DNA of 53,323 nucleotides from assembly GCA_902547925.1 (NCBI GenBank), contig CACCQD010000009.1, positions 1-53,323 on the forward strand, in the 5' to 3' direction. Both the position numbers and the translations under genes were made by a program. The stretch is from an uncultured SAR116 cluster alpha proteobacterium (GTDB lineage Bacteria > Pseudomonadota > Alphaproteobacteria > Puniceispirillales > Puniceispirillaceae). The notes below the pieces were generated by a model. The model had not been told where the DNA came from. It made no database searches and saw only the letters and a list, made by a program, of their open reading frames with translations. Below are positions 26,431 to 35,608 of this stretch, in pieces (within the stretch, counting starts at the first letter, position 1; each line of letters begins with the position of its first letter).

Positions 26431-27281
26431 ATTAACGACCTAACTATTGATAAAATTCTCTCAGCGCCTTTTCCATCTATCAGAGAACGCCCATTAGACA
26501 CAACCTCTTGCCATCTTGCGTCGCTAGTTGCACTCAATTTGTTCAAATCGGTTCCAAGGATCGCGTTATAAGTCCTGCAATGCATAACCACTGCTTCCTC
26601 GTCAGAGGTTTGTGGCATTGCAATCGCGGCACGACCTGAGCAGAGTGCTTCAAACAGGCACCCACCTCCATTGGTAACCATCCAATCGGCCCCATTGATG
26701 ATCTGTCCCATATTTTGTACATCTATACTTAAAGCAAACTTCTCGGTATTTTGTATTTGGCGTGAAGGTTTACCCAAAACAAGGTGGACTTCATAACCGT
26801 CGTCAGTCAGCTTTTCAGCCACCATTGCGCTATCGTTCCGTAGATCTCCACCTCCAATCACAACCAGTACCCTTTTTCGCGAAGAGGGTACTAATGGAGG
26901 TTCCAAAGAGGCTATGGCGGGGTCAATTGTGATATAACTGAAACCACAAAATACCTCTTTTCGAGCCCTTGGCTTTAAGTGGGGATAAATTACGATATTG
27001 TAATCCAACAAATGATCCCCAAACCAATCCATTCCAATCGTAATTGTTGCTGAATCCAAAATACGGCTAATATCAACCCTGCTACTCCGAGGCAGATCAA
27101 TAAATGTTATCCCATCTTTGAATTTACTTGGGTGAGGCACTAGCACATCAAGATTATGAACATGGGCGGCAATTCCGTGCGAACAAAAATAATGCGCAAG
27201 ACGGCTGGATCGCTTGAGATGACCAAAACCGCTCGTCCTATTACACTGGACTAGGAAATTAACCACCGCATCTTTTGTCAA
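26427..27281 (-). CDS. pseG: PseG-like nucleotide-sugar hydrolase (UDP-2,4-diacetamido-trideoxy-altropyranose hydrolase type)
   Basis: A 284-residue GT-B-fold protein. The N-terminal S-G-F-G-H-L-K-R-S segment matches the G-x-G-H loop whose His is catalytic in PseG, and the C-terminal half has V-T-N-G-G-G-C-L-F-E-A-L-C-S-G-R-A-A-I-A-M-P, the nucleotide-binding signature shared with MurG. PseG removes UDP from the 2,4-diacetamido sugar so that PseI can use it. The gene sits between pseI and the ATP-grasp gene. The start is a TTG overlapping the pseI stop; a GTG five codons in is an alternative. Confidence 0.82.
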   Translation of the reverse strand: MTKDAVVNFLVQCNRTSGFGHLKRSSRLAHYFCSHGIAAHVHNLDVLVPHPSKFKDGITFIDLPRSSRVDISRILDSATITIGMDWFGDHLLDYNIVIYPHLKPRARKEVFCGFSYITIDPAIASLEPPLVPSSRKRVLVVIGGGDLRNDSAMVAEKLTDDGYEVHLVLGKPSRQIQNTEKFALSIDVQNMGQIINGADWMVTNGGGCLFEALCSGRAAIAMPQTSDEEAVVMHCRTYNAILGTDLNKLSATSDARWQEVVSNGRSLIDGKGAERILSIVRSLI

Positions 27282-28327
27282 TTAACGCAATCCCAGTCCA
27301 AAGCATCGCCTGATACTAAATTCTTAGTCGCTGCTCGACCCAAAATCTCTTTGTAGTATTTGGGATGAAGACCATGAGCAGGTCGGATAGACCGCACATT
27401 TTTTTTTGTAAATAGTTCACCTTTTTTCACATTATCGACGACGTAAAGTGATCGACGACCAGTCAGGCTTGATGCTGCACTCTCAGGGATTTCAAACCCA
27501 CCGTTTCCACGCGCAAGGTGCGCTTCTTTTAGGGACTTACACATGTGGGCAAACTCACTTACGCCAGTCGAAAAATGACCGTCAACTGTGTGGTCTCCAT
27601 CATCCAATTTTATATGTTTTTCAATTAAAACAGCGCCATAAGAAACAGCCATTATAGGTGCTACTACACCCAAGCTGTGGTCTGACAATCCAACTTGAAC
27701 CTTGAATTCATCTCGCAATTTTTCCATGGACTTTAAATTTAAGTCCTCAAAAGGTGTTGGGTATGCCGTCGTGCATTTTAGAAGAACGATATCTTGAGCA
27801 CCAGCAGATCTAAGAGTTGTCAAAGCTAGTTCAATATCAGCATGGGTGGCCAATCCAGTCGATACAATCACAGGTTTACCAGTCGATGCCACTTTTTCCA
27901 AAAGTGGTAAGTCCGTTATCTCGGGAGACGCTATTTTGTAAGCACAGACATTAAATTTTTCCAAAAATTCTACAGCTGAGTGATCAAATGGACTGGAAAA
28001 ATATAATAAGCCGAGGTTCTCGGCCTCTTTGAAAAGTTTTGGATGCCAATGCCAAGGGGTGTGCGCCTCATTGTACAAATCCCACAACGTCCGATGATCA
28101 GCCCAAGGCGAAGATTTAGGGAGTCGAAAATCAGGCCTTGAGGACTGTAATGTGATTGTATCAGCCGTGTAAGTCTGGAGTTTAACGGCGTGCGCTCCTG
28201 CCTTCTTTGCAGCACGAACAAGCTCAATGGCGTTTTGAAGATCACCACCATGATTACCTGAAATCTCAGCAACAACAAAGGCTTCAGAAGCTTGATCTAA
28301 GAATTTTGACCCGATTTTTATTGCCAT
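27278..28327 (-). CDS. pseI: Pseudaminic acid synthase
   Basis: A 349-residue NeuB-family synthase that condenses phosphoenolpyruvate with the 6-deoxy-2,4-diacetamido altrose to give pseudaminic acid. The N-terminal barrel has V-V-A-E-I-S-G-N-H-G-G, V-K-L-Q-T-Y-T-A-D and F-S-S-P-F-D, then I-V-S-T-G, V-G-L-S-D-H-S-L-G and I-E-K-H-I. The C-terminal SAF antifreeze-like domain starts near residue 290 with R-R-S-L-Y-V and ends in R-P-A-H-G-L-H-P-K-Y-Y, which closely follows characterised PseI proteins. This distinguishes it from the second NeuB-type gene at 44-45 kb. Confidence 0.93.
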   Translation of the reverse strand: MAIKIGSKFLDQASEAFVVAEISGNHGGDLQNAIELVRAAKKAGAHAVKLQTYTADTITLQSSRPDFRLPKSSPWADHRTLWDLYNEAHTPWHWHPKLFKEAENLGLLYFSSPFDHSAVEFLEKFNVCAYKIASPEITDLPLLEKVASTGKPVIVSTGLATHADIELALTTLRSAGAQDIVLLKCTTAYPTPFEDLNLKSMEKLRDEFKVQVGLSDHSLGVVAPIMAVSYGAVLIEKHIKLDDGDHTVDGHFSTGVSEFAHMCKSLKEAHLARGNGGFEIPESAASSLTGRRSLYVVDNVKKGELFTKKNVRSIRPAHGLHPKYYKEILGRAATKNLVSGDALDWDCVN

Positions 28328-28338
28328 TGAATCATTAA

Positions 28339-29652
28339 CTAATTGAATTTCCGAAAAACGGGTTTGATCACATCACTATTCAAATAGCGCCCTATGGATT
28401 TTGCATCACCATATTTTGTAAACAGGGTTAACACCTCCACAAGCACCTCCTCAAGTTGATCGACATGCTCTTTTTTGTGACTGAAACCAGGAACGATATA
28501 TGGGATTAATATGCCTCTGCGGATAGTTTCTTGAATAAAAAATGTTCTCATAATTGGCGAAGCACAACCGTTCTCATCACAGATTGCCAGGCCGGGCTTG
28601 ACACTGTATCCAAATGTTTTCACATAACGCTCTGCCCCAACTTTTTTTGCTGCATTATTAATGCCCGCAATTATATGCGCCCCAATTTCCCAGAAATAAT
28701 CAATCAAATTATTTTTTTCTATTTCATCAATGCAGGCCAGAGCTGCCGCGTATGAATGAGTCTCACCGCCGTGAGTGGATGAGAGAACGAATACTCTTTC
28801 ATCTGCATGATCCAATCCCGCAAGCTTCAAAATATCAGCCTTGCCAACCAATGCGCTGATTGAAAATCCATTCGCCATACCCTTGCCAAATGCGCTCAAA
28901 TGAGGAAAAACGCCAAGGTAGTTCTGCGCGCCACCTAGATCAAACCGGAAACCTGATACAACTTCATCAAAAATCAGTACTATACTATTTGCCTCACATA
29001 ATTCTTTTAATGCCTCTAAAAAACCATTTTCTGGCTGCAGGAATGAGAGCGGCTCCAAAATAAAGCATGCAATCTGGTCGGGATACTTGTCGACTAGCTG
29101 TTGGCATCCAATTAAGTCATTGTATTTAAATTTCAACGTAAGGTTTGAGACCTCTTCCGGGATGCCAGCGTTCATTTCTGTGGATGAAATAAACCAGTCA
29201 TGTACAGCGTTAAATGGGTCAGCGGAGCACCTCGCCACATATTTTCTGCCGGTATATGCACGAGACAGTTTCACAGCCGCAGTCACAACATCAGAACCGT
29301 GTTTCCCAAACTTTACCATTTCTGCAGAGGGAATAATCTCGCAAATTTTTTCTGCAAGCTGGCCCTCAATAATCGACGGTCTACAAAAATTTGACCCTTT
29401 CAATAACTCTTTTCGCACAGCCTCCAAGACAGGTGCATGCGCATGGCCTAGGAGAACTGATCCCAGTGACATAGCAAAGTCTGTGTAAGGTTTATCATCA
29501 ACATCCCAAACTGTGCACCCCTTGCCCTTAACAATTGCTTTTGGGGCATTTGCAGCAAATTGGTCATTACCCTTTGAGTAAGTATGAGCTCCGCCAGGCA
29601 CTAAAGCGTTTAAGCGCTCAACGTAATGATATCGTTTGTTTTGATTGTTCAT
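28339..29652 (-). CDS. Class III PLP-dependent aminotransferase (glutamate-1-semialdehyde aminotransferase-like)
   Basis: A 437-residue fold-type I aminotransferase with P-G-G-A-H-T-Y near the N-terminus, K-F-G-K-H-G-S-D-V-V-T-A-A-V, L-I-F-D-E-V-V-S-G-F-R-F (Asp for the PLP ring nitrogen) and the probable PLP lysine in A-F-G-K-G-M-A-N-G-F. It resembles glutamate-1-semialdehyde 2,1-aminomutase and is placed 11 nt ahead of pseI, so it most likely makes or transfers an amine used by this module rather than haem precursors. I used the ATG at 29652; a GTG at 29664 is a second option. Confidence 0.85.
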   Translation of the reverse strand: MNNQNKRYHYVERLNALVPGGAHTYSKGNDQFAANAPKAIVKGKGCTVWDVDDKPYTDFAMSLGSVLLGHAHAPVLEAVRKELLKGSNFCRPSIIEGQLAEKICEIIPSAEMVKFGKHGSDVVTAAVKLSRAYTGRKYVARCSADPFNAVHDWFISSTEMNAGIPEEVSNLTLKFKYNDLIGCQQLVDKYPDQIACFILEPLSFLQPENGFLEALKELCEANSIVLIFDEVVSGFRFDLGGAQNYLGVFPHLSAFGKGMANGFSISALVGKADILKLAGLDHADERVFVLSSTHGGETHSYAAALACIDEIEKNNLIDYFWEIGAHIIAGINNAAKKVGAERYVKTFGYSVKPGLAICDENGCASPIMRTFFIQETIRRGILIPYIVPGFSHKKEHVDQLEEVLVEVLTLFTKYGDAKSIGRYLNSDVIKPVFRKFN

Positions 29653-29715
29653 ATTACTCTGCACATTATCCCATCATCTCATTAAGCGTGGTTCTCAGCC
29701 TACGAACATCCCCGA

Positions 29716-29743
29716 TTGTGAATAACTTAAATTGGTTTATATT
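29716..29743 (+). promoter_or_regulatory. Candidate sigma-70-type promoter for the class I/II aminotransferase gene
   Basis: TTGTGA (29716-29721) and TATATT (29738-29743) are separated by 16 nt, and the start codon at 29782 follows 38 nt later with AGAGGA as ribosome site. The 129-nt region lies between two divergent genes. Pattern match only; no start site is known. Confidence 0.35.
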
Positions 29744-29781
29744 GGAACGGTTAGCATGACATAAGATTAAAGAGGATCTCT

Positions 29782-30966
29782 ATGCCAAATGGTATTTTAA
29801 AAAATTTAACAAGCCAGCGGAGCATGGATATCCCCGAGGCTATTTCCATTAAATTTAATCAATGGGTGGACGAATGCAAGGCATCAGGACAAGACATCAT
29901 AACACTATCGCTGGGGGAAGCATTTTTCGACCTGCCTGATCCTTCTTTTGATGGGCTCAATTTAGAAAAGGGCTATCACTATACCGACAGTCAAGGTGTG
30001 CCGGACTTGCGTAACAAGATAGCCAATTACTTAAATAAATGTCACGGCACATCAGTTTGCGCCAATGAGAATATTATTATTTCGGCAGGCTCTAAAATAA
30101 TTATTTTCATGTGCATATTAGCTAAAATTAATCCCGGGGATGAAGTCCTTGTTTTTGAACCAGCATGGTTGAGTTATGAGCACCAGATAAGTCTGGCAGG
30201 TGGGAAAACCACATTTATTCCCATAGATAGTTCCCTCGCAGAGGCTGAAAAATATATCACACACCGGACAAAGCTCGTTATCTTTAACAACCCCAATAAT
30301 CCGGCGGGTAGGGTTTACACACAAGTGGAAATGATGACTCTGTCAGAGATCTGTAAAAGGAATAGGGTGACGCTCATTGTAGATGAGGCTTACGGTGACT
30401 TTGTTGAAAATGGACAATTTTATTCGATTATTAACATTGAACCAGAATTGGAACATGTGGTAGCCGTCAACTCTTTATCAAAGACCATGGGGATATCTGG
30501 GTGGCGCATAGGATATGCTGTGTGTAATCAGCACCTAATGAAAACACTATTGAAACTTAACCAGCATCTAATCACATGCGCACCATCAATCCTACAAATT
30601 TATGTAGCTGCAAATTTCCAAAGCTTATTAGATAAAACACTTCCACAAGCAAAATCTTTTAACACTAAACGAAAGGAGATAGCCGCACATCTTGACAAGG
30701 CGCGTATTACCCATACTTCGGGATCGTCAACCTTTTACTTCTTTCTGGACTTGTCAAATTATTATGGCGACACAAGTGATTTAGCTGAAACTCTATTATT
30801 CACACATAATATTGCGATGGTGCCGGGCGCAGCCTACGGAAACTCTACCAAAGGGTATCTACGAATGTCCATCGGCACAGAGAGTGTCGAGCGTATCATC
30901 AGCGCCATAGACACTTTGGCCGATATCATTAAACAAAAAGGTTTGATGCACTCCAAAATCGTCTAA
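29782..30966 (+). CDS. Class I/II PLP-dependent aminotransferase
   Basis: A 394-residue aspartate-aminotransferase-fold enzyme. It has Y-T-D-S-Q-G-V-P-D-L-R (PLP-pocket start), S-A-G-S-K near residue 100, N-N-P-N-N-P-A-G, V-D-E-A-Y and the Schiff-base lysine in S-L-S-K-T-M-G-I-S-G-W-R-I-G-Y; the C-terminal Arg that holds the substrate carboxylate is in Y-L-R-M-S. The amino acid specificity cannot be told. It is transcribed alone on the plus strand; its stop codon overlaps by 4 nt the stop of the convergent PFTS gene. Confidence 0.87.
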   Translation: MPNGILKNLTSQRSMDIPEAISIKFNQWVDECKASGQDIITLSLGEAFFDLPDPSFDGLNLEKGYHYTDSQGVPDLRNKIANYLNKCHGTSVCANENIIISAGSKIIIFMCILAKINPGDEVLVFEPAWLSYEHQISLAGGKTTFIPIDSSLAEAEKYITHRTKLVIFNNPNNPAGRVYTQVEMMTLSEICKRNRVTLIVDEAYGDFVENGQFYSIINIEPELEHVVAVNSLSKTMGISGWRIGYAVCNQHLMKTLLKLNQHLITCAPSILQIYVAANFQSLLDKTLPQAKSFNTKRKEIAAHLDKARITHTSGSSTFYFFLDLSNYYGDTSDLAETLLFTHNIAMVPGAAYGNSTKGYLRMSIGTESVERIISAIDTLADIIKQKGLMHSKIV

Positions 30967-32561
30967 TCGCTCCTCGGATTAATCACTTTTGATGAGACCC
31001 AATTTGCAAGAGATTGAGGAGATTGCAGCAAAGGAACACCTAGTGCGCCTGGCTCAGCACTTGAAATTCTTCCGGTTGAGTCAAAATAGACCGAAGGGAT
31101 ATGCATCGATTTAGCAATGTGTGCAGTGCTAGTAAATGGCATAGAAACAGCGCCAATGGCGTTCTGTAATGCTCTATAAGCCGACACTCCTCCATCACAT
31201 AATTCAACATGATCATTATCAATCAACGTTTGCATATAGTTTCGAAATCGCTTCGACGTTTCGACACTCAAATTTGCAGGCCGTTTTTGTTTGATTAACA
31301 GCGTTAATTCGTACTCTTTGGCTATCTTGATTAACACCTCAAAAAACAAAATAGAAGTTTGATCGGAATAATAGTGAACATTGCTTCCATAACCAGAATA
31401 AAATACATCTCTTGGTGGCGTGACATCAAATATAATCAGAGCTTTATTGCATATTTTAATTTTTTTGGAGTTATCTGAGAAATATATAGGTTCCACCAGA
31501 TCAATACGAGGATTCCCCAATGATATTTTTTTTACAAAATCTGGGAATAAATCATTCCAAACCAGATGTTGGGGCCAAGTAAGATTTTGGTAACCAAAAT
31601 ACATTGCCTTTAGAGCACCATCTATATGGAAAGGAAAACAATTCAATGAGTAATAGTATAAAACGACGCTTGCACCCCGACGCTCCATCACCTCAGTCCA
31701 AAGAGGCCTATAAATAAAGTATGAATTATGAAAAGCGTACTGCGATGCGATGAACTCCCTTCGCAACAGAGTGGCTAGATATTTTTGCATTACTTCATAA
31801 CACATTACTGCTTTAAAACCCTTGCCAAAAACAGCATCGGCAGCAGCGTCACTTGCAATCCACAAAAACTTAAAGCAAGCCCTGATTGCATCTAACTTTC
31901 TCAAGCCGAAAAATGGGGTTTTAAGCCTAACAATCTCTCCTTTATACTTCTGAAAATCCGTTTCAAACGATCCAGTAACGGCAAAGTGTTGTCTATTCTG
32001 ATTTTTCCGAAACCAATTTATAATGTTTTTACTTTGAAAATCGTTTAGCCCTGCTGGCAAGTTTGAGTCAGCCAGTCCATGCAAATAGACTAATTGATGG
32101 TGGTTTGATCCGGGGTTAGTTTTAAGTGACTCAACAAGACTTCTGAGGCCCAAATAGATTGAATAAAGTAATAGAGTTGAGGCCAATAATTTCCATGCAA
32201 CAAAAGACCGAAGCCGACCAACTTGAACCCCGTGTTTTTCAAGCACGCTGTGCCAAACGCTTGGAATGGCAAAGGCCTTGGGTTTCATCGGCGCTTCTTT
32301 GGCCCGTAATAGGCGCGTTATCAAATTACCTCTGCAAAGCCTATGGACTAAATACTGATCCAAGTTTACGCCCGAGAACTCTACCCCACCCAATTTATAA
32401 GTTTCCTCATAATCCATTTTTCGAAAATTAGTAAATAAATCGTTAATAAAATCTAAACGATTTTCACCACGTAAATTTCTGTAAGCTCTATAAGAGCTCC
32501 GAAATTTAGTCCGCTCTAGACAATTGCCAAGTCGCCCAAAATTTTTATGATTAAATTTCAT
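30963..32561 (-). CDS. Polysaccharide biosynthesis PFTS-motif protein (putative glycosyltransferase)
   Basis: A 532-residue protein with the name-giving P-F-T-S motif near residue 474 (S-M-P-F-T-S-T-A-H-I-A-K), followed by P-S-V-Y-F-D-S-T-G, as seen in a family of polysaccharide-cluster proteins. The upper half has a hydrophobic stretch near residues 122-140 and no clear signal peptide. The C-terminal half resembles GT-B nucleotide-binding domains, with a C-D-G-G-V-S-A-Y-R-A-L segment before the motif, so a transferase role is likely though untested for the family as far as I know. It begins 11 nt after the GNAT gene. Confidence 0.65.
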   Translation of the reverse strand: MKFNHKNFGRLGNCLERTKFRSSYRAYRNLRGENRLDFINDLFTNFRKMDYEETYKLGGVEFSGVNLDQYLVHRLCRGNLITRLLRAKEAPMKPKAFAIPSVWHSVLEKHGVQVGRLRSFVAWKLLASTLLLYSIYLGLRSLVESLKTNPGSNHHQLVYLHGLADSNLPAGLNDFQSKNIINWFRKNQNRQHFAVTGSFETDFQKYKGEIVRLKTPFFGLRKLDAIRACFKFLWIASDAAADAVFGKGFKAVMCYEVMQKYLATLLRREFIASQYAFHNSYFIYRPLWTEVMERRGASVVLYYYSLNCFPFHIDGALKAMYFGYQNLTWPQHLVWNDLFPDFVKKISLGNPRIDLVEPIYFSDNSKKIKICNKALIIFDVTPPRDVFYSGYGSNVHYYSDQTSILFFEVLIKIAKEYELTLLIKQKRPANLSVETSKRFRNYMQTLIDNDHVELCDGGVSAYRALQNAIGAVSMPFTSTAHIAKSMHIPSVYFDSTGRISSAEPGALGVPLLQSPQSLANWVSSKVINPRSD

Positions 32562-32572
32562 TTGAAGCCAGG

Positions 32573-33697
32573 CTAGAAGTGGTCAACGGTTGGTATCTGG
32601 GTAAAAGGTTTTGGAAAAAGACTTGCCATCACCGGACTAGAGAAAGAACGAGTACCAAAAATAAACTTTGTCTGCTCAATTAGTGAAATGCTGGATCTAA
32701 ACTTTATCGTAAGAATTTTTTCAGAATAAAAACAAGATATCTCGTCATCCTCAAGACTAAATTCTGAAACATTTAGTTTTTCAAAATTTTTCAAGTGGAC
32801 CGATTTAGTCTTTTTCAAAAAAGCTTGAATATTATTTATCCTCAGAATATGCCCTCCCTCATAGGAATACCTCTGGTTTGTACGGTGGGAGAAGCGAGAC
32901 AAATAATAAAGAAATGGGTCATTTAGATGGGTTTGGAAAACAATCTCACAGAAATTTTTTTTTCGGAAATAACTCTTCAAAACAACAGCAACATTTTCGT
33001 AGCACCAATTATAGCACCGTATTTCTAAAACCGCGTTATCCCGAAAGAATGCGTAACCTACAGGCTCTTCGTCATAAAAAAATAGTTTCAAATCGACTTG
33101 AGCACTCCTCAAACCTAGAATGGCTCTCCAAGAGTGATCTGTGCGTTTCAAATTACCAACTATAATCTCATCGTTCTGGTCATATATGCTAGATAAAAAA
33201 TACCGGTATTTATCTTCATAGTCACAAATCTTGGCACGGGAGGAATAATCGTAAATTGTCATATCATCTAGATAGATTTTTAACTCGCCAAAATCTGATA
33301 TCCCAACAAACCCGTGAGAAGTCCAATATCCGTCCATCTTCCTACGGGCGAAACCAAGCGCTAAATCTCTTCCTTTAGACATCTCATTAATCTTTTCGAT
33401 GAATGTGTGAGTGATGATGGATTTTTGAAAGTCTTTTCTGATAGCCATAAAAGAGAGGCCACACACACTCAGGGTTATGCCCTTGAAATTCATTTCACGG
33501 TCTAATAACAGCAGTGCACCAACAATGTTGCCACCTGATCTTGCAATTTGCCATTTTTGTCCTGGCATCTCTGTGATTATTTTTGAAAAATTTTTATAGA
33601 GAGCAGTCCTGTTTCCAGGAAACGAGTCACATAGTAATTCAATCAAATCCGCACATTTCTCTTGGGTAAAAGTCTGATCATATTCAAAATAAATCAT
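32573..33697 (-). CDS. GNAT-type N-acyltransferase (putative)
   Basis: A 374-residue protein whose first 155 residues look like a GNAT domain: G-G-N-I-V-G-A-L-L-L-L-D, then L-S-V-C-G-L-S-F-M-A-I-R-K-D-F-Q-K-S (the strand and pantetheine-binding loop), F-I-E-K-I-N and G-F-A-R-R-K-M-D-G-Y-W. The rest may be a second, diverged GNAT-like half (V-G-Y-A-F-F-R-D near residue 212). It is about twice the size of PseH, so it would be an atypical replacement. Start and stop overlap its neighbours tightly (ATGA with the SDR gene). Acyl donor could be the cassette's ACP-bound product. Confidence 0.6.
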   Translation of the reverse strand: MIYFEYDQTFTQEKCADLIELLCDSFPGNRTALYKNFSKIITEMPGQKWQIARSGGNIVGALLLLDREMNFKGITLSVCGLSFMAIRKDFQKSIITHTFIEKINEMSKGRDLALGFARRKMDGYWTSHGFVGISDFGELKIYLDDMTIYDYSSRAKICDYEDKYRYFLSSIYDQNDEIIVGNLKRTDHSWRAILGLRSAQVDLKLFFYDEEPVGYAFFRDNAVLEIRCYNWCYENVAVVLKSYFRKKNFCEIVFQTHLNDPFLYYLSRFSHRTNQRYSYEGGHILRINNIQAFLKKTKSVHLKNFEKLNVSEFSLEDDEISCFYSEKILTIKFRSSISLIEQTKFIFGTRSFSSPVMASLFPKPFTQIPTVDHF

Positions 33698-34371
33698 CTT
33701 CCACCATGCAAGTTTATCGTTTCACCGGTGAAATATTCACAGTTTTGTATAAATTCTATTGCAGCAATTATGTCGCTTGTTGTGCCAAGCCTCTTAAGAG
33801 CACCTTTCGACATGTATTCATCCACTTGGTTTTTGCTCAAACGGCGGGATAAACCATCCTCAAAATACCCGAGGCTGATGATATTAGACATTATCCCGAA
33901 GCGACCATATTCTTGCGCCAGGCTTTTGCTGTATCCTATCAGAGCAGATTTAGAGGCAGAATAAACTCCTGCACCCACCCCACCAGATTGGCCAACTATT
34001 GACGATACATGAATAATACGTCCCCACCGCTGATCGATCATTGCTGGCAACAGGCTCTGCACCAGTGCGATACTAGCGAAAACATTAATACCAAAAGTTT
34101 TGTTAACCTGCTCTTGAGTACAATTTACTAAAAGATTATCAGATTTATACGCTGCCAAGTGCACAACTGTTATATGCTCCAAACTGTTGTCATATTTATC
34201 CGCAAATGCTTTTACTTCAGTTTCACTTAAAAGGTTTACCCGCTCAATGATGGTGTTTGGCAAAGGATCTAGGTTCGATTGATAAACGATACCAATAACT
34301 TTTTCACGCTCCGATAATCGCTTGAGAAGCTGCTGACCAATTCCACCTGAAGCGCCTGTCATAACTATCAT
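33694..34371 (-). CDS. SDR-family 3-oxoacyl-ACP-reductase-like enzyme
   Basis: A 225-residue SDR: M-T-G-A-S-G-G-I-G (residues 4-12), H-L-A-A-Y replacing the usual N-N-A-G, Ser124 in H-V-S-S-I-V-G, Tyr137 and Lys141 in Y-S-A-S-K, and F-T-G-E-T-I-N-L-H-G-G at the end. The form matches FabG-type ketoreductases. Flanked by a KAS III-like gene (4-nt overlap) and a GNAT gene (4-nt overlap), it probably reduces the beta-keto product bound to the local ACP. Confidence 0.82.
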   Translation of the reverse strand: MIVMTGASGGIGQQLLKRLSEREKVIGIVYQSNLDPLPNTIIERVNLLSETEVKAFADKYDNSLEHITVVHLAAYKSDNLLVNCTQEQVNKTFGINVFASIALVQSLLPAMIDQRWGRIIHVSSIVGQSGGVGAGVYSASKSALIGYSKSLAQEYGRFGIMSNIISLGYFEDGLSRRLSKNQVDEYMSKGALKRLGTTSDIIAAIEFIQNCEYFTGETINLHGGR

Positions 34372-35354
34372 GCGTCACCCCAAGTAATGATCGAAGATCC
34401 CCAAGAATACCCGACACCAAAACCGATGAGCATTACTTTGTTTCCTCTTTTGATTTTATTTTGATCTAAAGCATTGCTTAGCGCAATTGGTAGGGTGCAC
34501 GAAACCGTATTGCCTATGTCTTCTAAATCAAAGAGCGTCTTTGATTCAGGGATTGAAAGCCTGTCAATTAGTGTCTTAATAACAAGCTCACTAGCTTGGT
34601 GGAACACAAACACGTCAATATCGTGAATGTTAACACCGGTTTTTTTCAGCGTCTCTTTCACTAACAACGGAACGACTCGAAGAGCAAATAAAAGGACGTT
34701 CGCGCCATTCATAAAAAGATAATTTTTTTCGTTTTCGACAAGTTTGCGAGCCCCAGAGCCTTTTACAATCAGCTCGTTCGCACCGGAGCCATCAGATCCA
34801 AAAACGAATGGGCCTATACAAAACTCGGAACCCGGAGCCTTTTCTACTAAACATGCAGCTGCAGCATCACTAAATAGCATTCTATTTGCTCTATCAGCTT
34901 CATCAATATATTTCGTATAAGTCTCTGCGCACACAACTAAACAGTTGCTAACTGTTCCTGCTGTTATCAGGCTGGCAGCAACAGACAAAGCGTTGACAAA
35001 ACCTGAACACCCTAAATTTATATCAAAGGCCAGTACTGACTTGGGTAGATTTAATCTGTTCTGAATTATGCAAGCTGATGTTGGAAGGGTGTAATCTGGC
35101 GACTGAGTTACTAATATTATCGCATCTACTGCAGATACATCTACCTCGTGTTCGTTTAAAAGCTTAAAACAAGCAGAGGTTGCAAGGTCAACAGCGGTTT
35201 CATCTATTCCGCTAATATAACGTTGTTTTATGCCAGTCTTGAGTTCAATTTTATCAACATCCCACTCGGGATTTTGCTTTTTAATTACCTTGTTAGTTTC
35301 GACAGTCCTAGGCAGGTGGTAGCTAATTTTACTGATTGCAATATCTCTGTACAT
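34368..35354 (-). CDS. 3-oxoacyl-ACP synthase III (FabH-like) family protein
   Basis: A 328-residue thiolase-fold condensing enzyme with the full KAS III triad: Cys116 (N-L-G-C-S-G-F), His252 (F-V-F-H-Q-A-S) and Asn282 (I-G-N-T-V-S-C-T-L). It would condense an acyl-CoA with malonyl-ACP, or act as an acyl transferase as some island FabH paralogs do. It is sandwiched between ACP (6 nt) and an SDR (overlap), far from any fab operon, so it likely has a specialised role. Confidence 0.88.
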   Translation of the reverse strand: MYRDIAISKISYHLPRTVETNKVIKKQNPEWDVDKIELKTGIKQRYISGIDETAVDLATSACFKLLNEHEVDVSAVDAIILVTQSPDYTLPTSACIIQNRLNLPKSVLAFDINLGCSGFVNALSVAASLITAGTVSNCLVVCAETYTKYIDEADRANRMLFSDAAAACLVEKAPGSEFCIGPFVFGSDGSGANELIVKGSGARKLVENEKNYLFMNGANVLLFALRVVPLLVKETLKKTGVNIHDIDVFVFHQASELVIKTLIDRLSIPESKTLFDLEDIGNTVSCTLPIALSNALDQNKIKRGNKVMLIGFGVGYSWGSSIITWGDA

Positions 35355-35360
35355 ATCAGT

Positions 35361-35606
35361 TTATTGTTCCAACAGACTATTTTCTTCCAAAATTTCCATC
35401 AACTTTTCCACGCTATAAGCTCTAGAAAGCTCACTTATGGGTGAACACCGTCCGTCAAGCCGTTTATCGAGTTTGATCAAAATCGACAAATGGCCAAGTG
35501 AGTCCCATTTCTCATGCCACTCAACATTACTATTATCGTCGATCGTCCCTCGCTCAATCTCAAGAGCATCCTCAATAATTTCGATAAGATCTTGTCGGAC
35601 AAGCAT
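35361..35606 (-). CDS. Acyl carrier protein-like protein
   Basis: An 81-residue acidic helical protein with the phosphopantetheine site D-S-L (Ser36) in K-W-D-S-L-G-H-L. The surrounding sequence is diverged from housekeeping AcpP, which usually reads G-A-D-S-L-D-x-V. The ATG at 35606 is preceded by AAAGGA at 7 nt spacing and follows the methyltransferase stop by 2 nt. It would carry the acyl chain for the neighbouring KAS III-like and SDR enzymes. Confidence 0.85.
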   Translation of the reverse strand: MLVRQDLIEIIEDALEIERGTIDDNSNVEWHEKWDSLGHLSILIKLDKRLDGRCSPISELSRAYSVEKLMEILEENSLLEQ

Positions 35607-35608
35607 GT

